Source of the DNA: Stieleria sp. JC731
GTDB taxonomy: Bacteria > Planctomycetota > Planctomycetia > Pirellulales > Pirellulaceae
Assembly: GCF_020966635.1 (NCBI RefSeq)
Contig: NZ_JAJKFQ010000002.1
Coordinates: 930,001 to 994,000, forward strand
Length of the DNA: 64,000 nt
Direction: 5' to 3'
Within the stretch, counting starts at the first letter, position 1. Each line of letters begins with the position of its first letter. Below the pieces are notes generated by a model that searched no databases, had not been told where the DNA came from, and was given only the letters and a program-made list of their open reading frames with translations. The position numbers and the translations under genes are program-made. This document shows positions 54,498 through 62,779 of this stretch, piece after piece.

Positions 54498-55145
54498 TCA
54501 ATCAAAACAGATACCAGCAGCTTCCATTCTTCGCCTCTCTTCAACTATCTCTGAGTAGTGCTTGTCGGTTCTCACGGGAAGGCTAAACACACCTTCGGCA
54601 GCTTCAAAAACCGCTAGCTTTTTCAAAAAGATTCTCCAGAAGCTGAACGGCCCGATACCAAGAGCTTTCCAGTCCAGCTGTTCGTTCCATGACAATCTAA
54701 CCTTTGCATGGCGATCCGCGTCTGTCTGGATGCGATCCGCCGGGAGTCCGAGGATGCAGACATCTCCCATAAATCCAGAAACATCTAACTGAAAGTCCTT
54801 CGCAGCTGACGCGTTAGATTGATGCAAACCACGCTCCTCTGGCTGCACCACTAATGCAGGAGGAAATGTTCCTTCGACCACCACTCGATCGAGCCTAACT
54901 TCTGAACTTATCGTCAATGCATCACCACAGTCCAAATTGGAGAATCGGACTTCGCTCATCGAAACGCCACTTGTGATGACACAGGTACCAGGGCTAACCC
55001 GGCAATCTTCAAAGGTCACTTTTTCAATCAGCAACTGTCTCCCGGTCATCGGAGACAATGTCAAATCAGAGAACTCAGCACCTAAAAACTTCTCTTGCGT
55101 TAGGTGAAGTTGCCCTTCCTTGTCTTTATTAAAATGTAGTTGCAT
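54498..55145 (-). CDS. Unknown 215-residue protein downstream of toxin-immunity pair
   Basis: Not recognised. The first two thirds are beta-rich with repeated short strands (for example LTLSPMTGRQLLIEKVTFEDC), somewhat like a small beta-helix; the C-terminal third is helical and basic. It starts with ATG and lies 133 bases after the immunity-like gene on the same strand, so it could be a second accessory gene of the toxin locus. Its stop runs into the repeat region. Confidence 0.55.
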   Translation of the reverse strand: MQLHFNKDKEGQLHLTQEKFLGAEFSDLTLSPMTGRQLLIEKVTFEDCRVSPGTCVITSGVSMSEVRFSNLDCGDALTISSEVRLDRVVVEGTFPPALVVQPEERGLHQSNASAAKDFQLDVSGFMGDVCILGLPADRIQTDADRHAKVRLSWNEQLDWKALGIGPFSFWRIFLKKLAVFEAAEGVFSLPVRTDKHYSEIVEERRRMEAAGICFD

Positions 55146-55278
55146 TAGTACCTTGCTTTTCGCCCTCTCCTCGGCATAAACTCAAAGATGAATGCGGCGA
55201 TCCATTTTCTCTAAGCAGATCAGCAATCAGCACATACAGATTGCGTTCAACCATCCGAGAAAACCTGCAAATCAAGCG

Positions 55279-56172
55279 TCATCTAGGGATGAAAATTCGT
55301 CCTGGTGTCGCTCCTCGGACACGGACTATCCATTCGCTCCATTCTTCAGGTTTCCAGAACATCAAAGGCTTGGATACGTCGCCATAATATGGAGCAAAGC
55401 GATCGGAGATCTCCCGTAGTCCAGCCATACCATTCGCCTTGAACAGACAGCAGCCATTTTGCTGGACCAACTCAAAATCAGCAGTCATAGATGGTGAATG
55501 CAAAAGTGCTTCGTCAATTATGGAACTCAATTCGGTTCCAACACCAATGAATTGACTCGGGTGTGCGAGGAACAATTTGTTTCGGTTTTCTAAAATGGAC
55601 AGGAATGAGACATTGCGGAACGAAGCATCAAAGTCAAGCAAGAAAAATTCTGAATTCCGCACTTGTTTTGCAGCTGATGCTCCCGACCTTGGCATGAATT
55701 CTTCATCTGCCACAGCAACGAAGTTTCCAAATCCTAAATGAAATGGATGACATTCAAACGAACGCTGGAAAAGCTGCCAATACACATCGACATCTGTTTG
55801 TGCTGGCAGCTCAAAATACAGATAGTTAGGTGTCTTGGACTTGAATGCTGTGTCAATTCGACGGCCCCAGAACAAGAAGCGTTGATCAGCCGTATCTTTG
55901 GTAGAGGAGTTGGTCAACGATAGAAACAATGATCGCGTAAAATCGTGGTCGCGAATTTGATTTGCGAGACTGTCAAAATCACTATCTGTCGCTTTCCATT
56001 TGCTGAATCGATCTCCAGTTTTGCTCACCCTTGTAAACGGAGATGAATACACCTGGAAATAGCGCTCGATAACCTCTAGCAGATCGCGCTGAATTTCCCC
56101 AGGATCATCGAAGTAGTACAGCACAATACCGTATGCGATTTTCGGATCTGCTGCCGAGTTCTGTTTTTTCAT
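55279..56172 (-). CDS. Putative immunity protein (DUF3396/type VI immunity-like)
   Basis: A 297-residue soluble protein. Its outline resembles the DUF3396 group of type VI immunity proteins: an early YGIVLYYFDDPGEIQ strand-helix, a central PNYLYFELPAQTDVD strand followed by a helix with HPFHLGFGNF, and a C-terminal strand-rich end. The resemblance is by eye. Its ATG overlaps the toxin stop as ATGA, so it is translated with the toxin, as expected of a cognate immunity gene that must be made in step. Confidence 0.55.
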   Translation of the reverse strand: MKKQNSAADPKIAYGIVLYYFDDPGEIQRDLLEVIERYFQVYSSPFTRVSKTGDRFSKWKATDSDFDSLANQIRDHDFTRSLFLSLTNSSTKDTADQRFLFWGRRIDTAFKSKTPNYLYFELPAQTDVDVYWQLFQRSFECHPFHLGFGNFVAVADEEFMPRSGASAAKQVRNSEFFLLDFDASFRNVSFLSILENRNKLFLAHPSQFIGVGTELSSIIDEALLHSPSMTADFELVQQNGCCLFKANGMAGLREISDRFAPYYGDVSKPLMFWKPEEWSEWIVRVRGATPGRIFIPR

Positions 56173-57686
56173 CGATTGTAGCCCAGCTGCATTGGACGAA
56201 TGCCCGTCCAGTCAAGAATATCCTGAAACTGTTGGTTCCATGTAAAGCTGGCCGGTTTTAAGTCCCAGTATTCGACTCCGTCAACACCGTCAAATTGGAA
56301 GTCAGGCATCCGGTATTCTCCTCGCTTTCCATAGGTTCCACCAGGCCTTACAACGGCAGTTGTTCCTCTCAAGCCGAGAACTCGACTCGTTTTTCCACTA
56401 GTGAGCCCGAGTCGAGATTTCACTCTGGCATCAAAAATGAAACCATACAGCATGAAGTTGCCATCCTTGAGGAGTTGTTGCATTGCTGGTTCAGCTTTCA
56501 TGATGCGTTCGACCTGCCTTCGGACAGATTTCACAGTTGCCAAAGCAACTTGACGATTGGACGGAGCCTCTGCATCAAGTTGGTTTCTGAACCTATCACC
56601 AAATCTCCCTCGGAGTTCAGCAAGGCGTTCTGCAGATGCTCCGGACTTCGTCCACGGATCGTTGCTAGATACGCCACGTTCATTGGGATACGTGTTGTGA
56701 ACCAGCGTCCCGGATTGGCCGACGTAGTAGACGTGCTCGGCGTGGACTTCTAGGTTGTAGACCGGTTCGGGGCCGGGGCGCGCGAGCTTGTTGACGATGC
56801 GTTTCGTGTCACCCGAATACGTTCGGACTTGCTCGCCTAAATTCAACTCGCCAGCGTTGATGTATGCCTCGCGGTCGGCAGACCAGAACGGATGGTTCGA
56901 TGTCGTGCCGATCGTTTCTTGACCTTCGCCATCTCCAATCACCAAGTCCATCACTTCGCCGCTGCTGTGATGGAACGTCGCCGTCACCACTCGACCAGCG
57001 CCCGATTGAATGTTTCCAACTGGCTGGATATCCAGAACCGATGCTGGGCCGCTAATCGAAAGCTCTGGCAGGTCCATCTCCACTTGCAGAACCGGCGAAA
57101 GATCGGTGGCTCGTGCAAGCAGATCGATGACTGCCAACTCTTGAAAGATCGGCCGTAGCGGTAGTAATGAGCTCCGCTGCTGATCTGCGGAATGCTGCTG
57201 CAGTAAAAGACCGCAGTCTCCTTGGCCAAGCGACTCAGGCTTTAGGACATTCGCATCCGCAGGAGTTTCCAGCGAACAACTCAGCTGCTCCAGCACCCAC
57301 GCTTCGGGACGCAGCAGTTCGATGTTTAGCTCTGATCCGTCAGGTTTTGGCATCACGAGCGAGAGCTGAATCCAATCGCTCCAGTCGGGTTCCTGCCAAG
57401 TTGAACGCTCGAACGAGGTAAGCTCGGGATTGTTGGCGAGGACACGATCGCCGACCTTTAATTCCTCGATCGGTTTGGTGCCGTAGCCATTTGACGACGA
57501 AGCGTTCTGCCGGGTCTGGGAACGATCCGTGGTGATTTGATCGGTCGATGGCTTTGGAACCAGACACATCCCAGCCATGACCATCAAGCTTGCCGTCAGG
57601 CACAGTTGGCGGGTGTATCGCTTGAGGCGGAAGTGGCTGAGCGACTGGCTGGGCGAGTGACTGGGCGAATGACTGGGCGACGGCAT
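56169..57686 (-). CDS. Polymorphic toxin with HINT-type domain and C-terminal nuclease-like domain
   Basis: A 505-residue protein. Residues 1-20 are a Ser/Pro/His repeat; a hydrophobic segment (about 25-44) could be a signal or anchor. A HINT (intein-like) module spans about 70-330: it opens with PIEELKVGDRVLA, contains TTSNHPFWSADREAYI, and closes with VYYVGQSGTLVHNT. The catalytic N-terminal Cys of autoprocessing HINTs is not seen. Residues 332-505 are the toxin domain; MPDFQF ... EYWDLKP near 460-478 recalls a PD-(D/E)xK nuclease. The stop overlaps the next gene (ATGA), a probable immunity gene. The start at 57686 is the first ATG in frame that gives the repeat and anchor. Confidence 0.7.
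   Translation of the reverse strand: MPSPSHSPSHSPSQSLSHFRLKRYTRQLCLTASLMVMAGMCLVPKPSTDQITTDRSQTRQNASSSNGYGTKPIEELKVGDRVLANNPELTSFERSTWQEPDWSDWIQLSLVMPKPDGSELNIELLRPEAWVLEQLSCSLETPADANVLKPESLGQGDCGLLLQQHSADQQRSSLLPLRPIFQELAVIDLLARATDLSPVLQVEMDLPELSISGPASVLDIQPVGNIQSGAGRVVTATFHHSSGEVMDLVIGDGEGQETIGTTSNHPFWSADREAYINAGELNLGEQVRTYSGDTKRIVNKLARPGPEPVYNLEVHAEHVYYVGQSGTLVHNTYPNERGVSSNDPWTKSGASAERLAELRGRFGDRFRNQLDAEAPSNRQVALATVKSVRRQVERIMKAEPAMQQLLKDGNFMLYGFIFDARVKSRLGLTSGKTSRVLGLRGTTAVVRPGGTYGKRGEYRMPDFQFDGVDGVEYWDLKPASFTWNQQFQDILDWTGIRPMQLGYNR
57640..57683. repeat. 12-base tandem repeats coding for Ser-Pro-Ser/His
   Basis: About three to four imperfect copies of a 12-base unit (GACTGGGCGAGT-like on the plus strand) encode the SPSHSPSHSPSQ stretch at the start of the toxin. 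The copy number could vary by slippage. Confidence 0.55.
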
Positions 57687-57772
57687 GTTGATGGTGCTTG
57701 GGCGTGCTGTTGCTGAGTGGTGGGAGAGCGAGCAAGGATTCGTCGCCTCATCCACTACACGAGAGAGATGAG

Positions 57773-58168
57773 TTAGACCCAAAGGTCACGATCGAGATTG
57801 CGATAGTTGATCGCTTCGGCAAGGTGCAGTTCGTTGATTGATTCATCACCAGCGACATCAGCGATGGTGCGACACACTCGGAGGATCTTGTCATGTGCTC
57901 TCGCCGAAAGTCCCATCTCTTCGACGCTATGACGCAGCATGTCCTGGCAGGTCGAATTCAACACACAATGCTCCCGAACTTGGCGACTAGTCATCTGCGC
58001 GTTGTAGCGAACGGGACCACCGCCAAAGCGTTCGGCTTGTCGTTTACGTGCCCGTTCGACCATCTCTCGCATCTGCTCGCTCGTAGTTCCACAGCATGCA
58101 TTGCCAGAGCCGGAAAGTTCTTCGAAAGGAACAGCGGGAACTTCGATTTGAATGTCGATACGATCCAT
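57773..58168 (-). pseudogene. comM: comM/yifB C-terminal fragment interrupted by integrated element
   Basis: The 131 codons match the C-terminal domain of the Mg-chelatase-like AAA+ protein ComM/YifB: MDRIDIQIEVPAVPFEEL at the start, LNSTCQDMLRHSVEEMGLSARA in the middle, KILRVCRTIADVAGDESI and HLAEAINYRNLDRDLW at the end. ComM is about 500 residues, so the whole ATPase core is absent. Just upstream of the ATG the frame also reads G-P-L, as in intact ComM, and then meets the recombinase gene. The break is explained by insertion of the element at 58169 onward; the other half should lie at the far end, outside the window. Confidence 0.8.
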
Positions 58169-59799
58169 CAGAGGACCGGCATTGTTTGCAAGGGACCGGA
58201 GTTGTTATCTCCCAGAAACACAGCGAAATCGCTGGTCCTTAGGTAAATCCTGCCTCCGGTCACATTGCATCGGAAGCGTTTTCCGGTCGGCCCCCACTGC
58301 ACCCGCTCGATATCCAGCTCCACCTTGTCGACGAAGGCCTTCATCGTGCGGTTGAGAATTGCGGAGTCATAATCAGTATCAGCGATCGCTTCTAAGTCGC
58401 TCAGCCAGTTCAGGGCGGTCTGGATTCGCTTCTCGATGTCGTCGATGGTCTTCTCTGGTGTTTCGGTCGCTTGATCCAGTATCGGCCTCAGAGCATCCCT
58501 CTGGTCTTCTAGCTCACGAATGCGAGCTTCGACGTGCCGGATCATGTCTGGTTCAACTTCAACCAGCCGCCTCCGCGCTTGCTCGATTTGGCTGGCGATC
58601 TTCTCGGCTTGGTTCTTGGCAATCTTGATGTTTGACTTCTGACGCTTGCTTCCCAGCAGTTCCCGCATCCGCTTTTTCAGTCGGTTGATGTTCGTCGGCG
58701 TCAGAACCTTGTCGAAGTATTCCGACCGCAGTTTGCTGATGATGAGCTTCAGCACCTCGGATTCGCGGACGGTGTATCGCTTGCACGATCCCGGTCGCTG
58801 CCAATAGTTCTTGCATGTGTATTTCGGAACCCCGTTTGATCGATCACATATCATTCGGGAACCACACTGGCCGCACTGAAGCAATCCCGACAGAGCGGTG
58901 ATGCTATCGGGGTCGGCGTGTGTCTTCCGCTTGTTGCTCTTAAACCGTTCCTGCACTCGGTCGAACGTCTCACGGTCGATGATTGCCGGGTGCGTATCTT
59001 CAACGATCGTCCACTTGTCGCGGGGGAGCCTTATCAATTGGCCTTTCGGATTCACTACCCCGTCTTTGAACTTGCTTGATGTCCGCTGGTTGTAGATCAG
59101 GTATCCAAGGTATCGCTCATTTTTCAGTAGTAGCCCGATGCCCGTGGCAGTCCAGGTCTTGCCTTTTGGGCTTTGGATGCCTTGCTCACTCAACCATAGC
59201 GACAGCGATCGCGTTGATTCGCCCTCGTCGTATCGCCGGAAGATTTCGCGGACCAATTCGACGTCCGCCTCATCACCAAGTTGTAGCCGTTGGTCATCGC
59301 CGACCACGTAGCCAAAGGGCGGGACACCAGCAATCCATTTGCCCGCCTTGGCCATTTGGTCCATCGAGCGGGAAACGTTCTTCGACAGGTCTGATAGATA
59401 CTGGTGCTTGCCCTCCTGTGTGACGCTGTACGTGATCCGGCCCGCCATCGACGTCCAATCGATCAACCCATCGGTGACGGTCGCTAGGTGGACGCCTGCC
59501 TCACGTAACGGGTAAATCCATCGCCCCGCCTCGATCGCATCGAATCGCCCAAACCGGTCTTGGTTCCAGCAAAGTATCGCGTCGAACTTTTTGACCGATC
59601 CGTCTTCAATCATCCGCTGGAATTGCAAACGCTTGTCGGTGCGGTCGCCACTGACGGCCAAGTCTTCGTACCAATCGATGATTCGGTAGCCGTGTTTCTC
59701 GGCATACGCTTCGACTTCGATGCGTTGCTGTTCGGGTGACTTCTCTTGCCGATCCGTCGACATTCGGACGTAGCCGACCGCTACGATCTTGCCAGCCAT
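58168..59799 (-). CDS. Large serine recombinase (integrase)
   Basis: A 543-residue phage-type site-specific recombinase. The catalytic resolvase domain starts VAVGYVRMSTDRQ with nucleophile Ser14 and contains VSGDRTDKRLQFQRM and WNQDRFGR. The recombinase DNA-binding domain (about 150-290) includes PPFGYVVGDDQRL. A zinc-ribbon region (about 305-345) has CGQCGSRM and a later pair of Cys in CKNYWQRPGSC; a coiled coil (about 370-450) controls directionality in such enzymes. GAGGT lies seven bases before the ATG. The gene's end forms the junction with comM, so it very probably catalysed that insertion. Confidence 0.9.
   Translation of the reverse strand: MAGKIVAVGYVRMSTDRQEKSPEQQRIEVEAYAEKHGYRIIDWYEDLAVSGDRTDKRLQFQRMIEDGSVKKFDAILCWNQDRFGRFDAIEAGRWIYPLREAGVHLATVTDGLIDWTSMAGRITYSVTQEGKHQYLSDLSKNVSRSMDQMAKAGKWIAGVPPFGYVVGDDQRLQLGDEADVELVREIFRRYDEGESTRSLSLWLSEQGIQSPKGKTWTATGIGLLLKNERYLGYLIYNQRTSSKFKDGVVNPKGQLIRLPRDKWTIVEDTHPAIIDRETFDRVQERFKSNKRKTHADPDSITALSGLLQCGQCGSRMICDRSNGVPKYTCKNYWQRPGSCKRYTVRESEVLKLIISKLRSEYFDKVLTPTNINRLKKRMRELLGSKRQKSNIKIAKNQAEKIASQIEQARRRLVEVEPDMIRHVEARIRELEDQRDALRPILDQATETPEKTIDDIEKRIQTALNWLSDLEAIADTDYDSAILNRTMKAFVDKVELDIERVQWGPTGKRFRCNVTGGRIYLRTSDFAVFLGDNNSGPLQTMPVL
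58169..58199. other. Attachment-site junction in comM with GGACCGG direct repeats
   Basis: Bases 58169-58180 still fit the comM frame (A-G-P-L). Beyond that the sequence belongs to the recombinase gene, whose stop codon overlaps the junction. GGACCGG occurs twice, at 58173 and 58193, in the same direction. This is one end of the integrated element; which bases form the crossover core cannot be told from one side. Confidence 0.55.
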
Positions 59800-59920
59800 C
59801 GCAGAACCTCGCTTTCCTGTTAGCGGGTCGTGACTCCTGATGCAATAAATGAAGGGGAAGCCGTCAGGAAACGGCGTTCGGGAGCTACCCTATCCCCCCG
59901 CATCAGTTTATCAGACTTTT

Positions 59921-60181
59921 CTAAGCCTCCCCATACCATCTTTTGACCAGTTGCCGGTCGACATACTCCGGCCCTTCGAAGTGCCACGGCAGTTCTCGCC
60001 ACTCGTCGCGATAAAGAATCTCCCACCGCTGTTGAACCTCGCCGAACTGTCCCGGCGTCTCGGGCTGGTGGTTGTACCGGATGCGGTCGACGTCAATCTT
60101 CAAGTTGGTGGCAATCTTGATCCGCATCGCTTCGGTGAAAGCGTCGGCTGATTGTCCTGGGTGTCGGTCTGGGTGGTTCAT
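59921..60181 (-). CDS. Small hypothetical protein of the integrated element
   Basis: An 86-residue acidic/basic mixed protein (MNHPDRHPGQS to KRWYGEA), unrecognised. The ATG at 60181 is preferred; the frame is open 16 codons further. It precedes the recombinase by about 120 bases. Confidence 0.5.
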   Translation of the reverse strand: MNHPDRHPGQSADAFTEAMRIKIATNLKIDVDRIRYNHQPETPGQFGEVQQRWEILYRDEWRELPWHFEGPEYVDRQLVKRWYGEA

Positions 60182-60369
60182 TCGTGGATTGTATTGCTGC
60201 GCGGGCTTCGCCTTTCCTGGGTGACACATCAGTGTTCCCAGCGTCGAAAATTCGATGTCAGAATCCTGGCCTCGCCCACGCCCACAAGCCGGTGCCAGCG
60301 AGTGAACGCCAGCTACCGGCCAAGGAGGGTTCGGATTCAGTTGTAACCATCTTGGTTACGACTCGACGT

Positions 60370-60858
60370 CTACCGTGCGAACGCGAACAACGCAGCCGCC
60401 GCAGTGGACAGGCGAGCGAACATCGGTCTTCTGTCCTTCGCTGTGGTCGCCTTTGGCGTTGCCGGTCTTCTCAGCACCGTGGCGGATTCGGAGGCGTCCA
60501 GAATCGCAAGGGAGACAGTCAGCACCGATTGAGCCGTGGTAGCGTTGACGTCGCCCATGACGGCAGCGATGTCAGCTTCGCGGGCTTTCTCGATCAGCAT
60601 GGGTGTCAGCCGGTTTGCCGTCGCCAAGCCGTTGATGAGTCCCGTTGTGGTCCGCATCTGCGACTTCGTGCTGCCCGTCAGTCTTCTGTGAACCGCGAAG
60701 ACTACAGCAGGCCAAGTTGCCTTTGCGAGAACACCAGCCGCCGCGTACTGGTGATCGGCAAGTTGCCTCTCGATCTCGGCCAGTGATTCACGCAGCGTGA
60801 TGACGAGGGATTCAGTTGACGCGATTTGTGCTTTGAGTTGTTTTGGTGTCTTAGCCAT
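60370..60858 (-). CDS. Hypothetical protein of the integrated element
   Basis: A 162-residue protein of unknown family. The N-terminal 35 residues form a probable coiled coil (LKAQIASTESLVITLRES), the rest is Ala/Thr-rich and helical, with a basic C terminus. The ATG start is clear; an AAATGG-context precedes it without a strong ribosome site. It lies 55 bases after the helix-turn-helix gene. Confidence 0.55.
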   Translation of the reverse strand: MAKTPKQLKAQIASTESLVITLRESLAEIERQLADHQYAAAGVLAKATWPAVVFAVHRRLTGSTKSQMRTTTGLINGLATANRLTPMLIEKAREADIAAVMGDVNATTAQSVLTVSLAILDASESATVLRRPATPKATTAKDRRPMFARLSTAAAALFAFAR

Positions 60859-60913
60859 TTGGTTTCTATTTGGATTGGATGGTTATTGTTTGAAAGTTGG
60901 TTCTGCACGATGA

Positions 60914-61693
60914 CTACGCCGCCAAGGTGCAGCGTCTTCTTCTGACCTTGGCACACGCCTTTCGCCTCAGACGGGAAAGAATCTCGTCAGCCGATTCGAG
61001 CGTCGGGTCGGAACCTGGGATTGCATAAAGAGGAATCCCGCAAGTCGACTTGATGACTTGCCCCGATTCGACCAGCCGATTCAGGGTCGGTCGCAGTTGC
61101 TTGTGCTGACCAACGGCCAGGTGAATCTTGGTAAGCGTCAACGATCCCTGTGACAGTGCATCAAGAATCGATTGTTCAAGTCGACTTTCGATATCGCTTG
61201 TCAACGCTCCTTGCCGTACCTCACGACAACGCTCGGCGATTTGCTCCGGCGTCGGATCGTTTGGCAGTGGTTCGGCGTAGAATCGCACCCTCGCGGATTC
61301 AAGATCGCACTGGCGAACAAATAGCTTGCCCTGGGAATAGACAAACTTGATCCACCGTTGGCGGGCGAGTGTCGCCAAGTGTTGATAGCTGGTGCCGATG
61401 AACTCCGCAGCGTCTTCGATCGATACCAAGTCGCTTGGCGTCGTTGATGACGGTTCTGGATCGTCCTGGGGACCCCTCAGCCACTTGGCTTTCAGCTCCC
61501 TGATGTCATCGAGTTGGTCAACGTGAATCGCTGCGAACGGCCATCCTTTGACCTGATGCGATTTGATGACTCCGCGTTCCACCCACTTTGCGATTGTCAG
61601 TCGCCGGCAGCCGGTGAGCTTCGATGCCATCGCGATGGTGAAGAACGGAACGGGCGGCGATTTTAGCCGTGGTTGGGTTGCTGTTTGCAACAT
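60914..61693 (-). CDS. Helix-turn-helix (excisionase/MerR-like) DNA-binding protein
   Basis: A 259-residue protein with two segments resembling MerR/excisionase winged helices: FTIAMASKLTGCRRLTIAKW (about 18-37) and VSIEDAAEFIGTSYQHLATL (about 89-108). The C-terminal part has a further helix-turn-helix-like stretch (LTLTKIHLAVGQHKQLRP, about 185-202) and ends in a very basic KVRRRRC. Such proteins direct excision or control element genes. It stands upstream of two small genes and the recombinase on the same strand. Confidence 0.6.
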   Translation of the reverse strand: MLQTATQPRLKSPPVPFFTIAMASKLTGCRRLTIAKWVERGVIKSHQVKGWPFAAIHVDQLDDIRELKAKWLRGPQDDPEPSSTTPSDLVSIEDAAEFIGTSYQHLATLARQRWIKFVYSQGKLFVRQCDLESARVRFYAEPLPNDPTPEQIAERCREVRQGALTSDIESRLEQSILDALSQGSLTLTKIHLAVGQHKQLRPTLNRLVESGQVIKSTCGIPLYAIPGSDPTLESADEILSRLRRKACAKVRRRRCTLAA

Positions 61694-62154
61694 TGGGATT
61701 TTCTCCCTGCACTCTGGTTCGGAGTGCGCACGACCTAGCTCGCCGACACGCTTAGAAAGCCGGGTGTGTACTCCCGACCGGATGGGGCTTTGCTATCTGC
61801 ACGATTGCAGGTCAGTGCTTGGCACACCTTCCACGCATCGGCGAGCTGGGTCATTTCCTATCGTCAAGAGGTACACAATCGGCGTTGTCGCTGCTGGATT
61901 GAACAACCAGCCAGCCAAGTCGTGAAAGTTTCTAAGCCAACACGACTGCCAGACAGATGGGCGAAGTGTGCCCGAAAAACCGAAACCGGTCAAGCTCGGT
62001 CTGCCGGGGTGGTCACCATTGGGAAACTAGAATTTTCTAGTTTGCGATTTAGCCTCATGCGTGCGTGCGAGATGCGACTGAGTTGAGGGGCGACGAAATT
62101 CGTCGGCCTCGTCCCGATTGACTCCACGAAGCTGATTGCGAGTGGCACGCTAGG
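61694..62154. other. 460-base intergenic stretch inside the element
   Basis: No convincing gene. It lies ahead of the helix-turn-helix gene and contains a 20-base perfect palindrome; it is a probable control region. Confidence 0.5.
62024..62043. promoter_or_regulatory. Perfect palindrome, candidate operator
   Basis: AAACTAGAA and its complement around a TT centre. The AT-rich, perfectly symmetric form and its position in the control region suit a dimeric repressor site. A terminator is less likely because it has few GC pairs. Confidence 0.4.
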
Positions 62155-62310
62155 TCACTGAGGTAAAGCCCTGACAATCCAAAGAGCGACAGAACCGACG
62201 ATGAAACCAACCAGCAATCCGACAAAACCCATGACGACTAAAAGACCCGTTCGATTTGGCTTTTCGGGGACGTCATTGGTGCTCGGCTTGTACGGGTTCG
62301 GATCGCTCAT
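62155..62310 (-). CDS. Small one-span membrane protein
   Basis: A 51-residue protein starting MSDPNPYKPS, with a charged, Pro-rich head and one membrane helix (about 22-46, GLLVVMGFVGLLVGFIVGSV). Heads with NPYxP are common in short planctomycete membrane proteins. The start is the internal ATG at 62310. Function unknown; a holin-like role is possible but unsupported. Confidence 0.5.
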   Translation of the reverse strand: MSDPNPYKPSTNDVPEKPNRTGLLVVMGFVGLLVGFIVGSVALWIVRALPQ

Positions 62311-62407
62311 AGCCACATTGTAGCCGTCAGTTAGGCACCACACTTAACCCATCATCGCATCACGCCTTACCGCAAAACACGTCCGAAAATCGGCCAGTTA
62401 GGAGCCA

Positions 62408-62776
62408 TCACCCGCGAAACCACTCAGGCATCGGGCAAGCATCCTCATCGATGTCACCAGCCAAGTCATACGGGTCGGCGTCTTCGTTCCACTCGCGGAA
62501 CTCTCGGTCTGCTTGCCGTTGTCTTCGTAGGTTGCCCTTGGCGTTCACCTTGCCGCTTTGAATTTCAGCGATCGCATCGGCCACCATTGCTGGTGATGGT
62601 GTGTAGGGCAGCTTGACCCCGCATGTGACATAGAACTCGGCAGGGCTGATCTCGATCAGCTTGCAAGCGTCATCGATTTCCCATCCCTCGCGCTGAACCA
62701 GATAGTTCGCTTCGAGAATCCTGTCGTAGCTCGATGAGCAATACACCGGGGCGGGTGTCAGTCCGTGACGTTCCAT
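62408..62776 (-). CDS. Hypothetical protein after the tape-measure gene
   Basis: A 122-residue acidic protein of unknown family (MERHGLTPAP to MPEWFRG). It starts three bases after the tape-measure-like gene ends, so it is co-transcribed with it and may be a tail-assembly or minor tail component. The ATG at 62776 is chosen over the TTG one codon upstream. Confidence 0.55.
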   Translation of the reverse strand: MERHGLTPAPVYCSSSYDRILEANYLVQREGWEIDDACKLIEISPAEFYVTCGVKLPYTPSPAMVADAIAEIQSGKVNAKGNLRRQRQADREFREWNEDADPYDLAGDIDEDACPMPEWFRG

Positions 62777-62779
62777 CAA

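Noticed and set aside
57640-57683. Short tandem repeats considered as a CRISPR array
   Set aside because: Units are 12 bases, directly adjacent, in frame and coding; no spacers.
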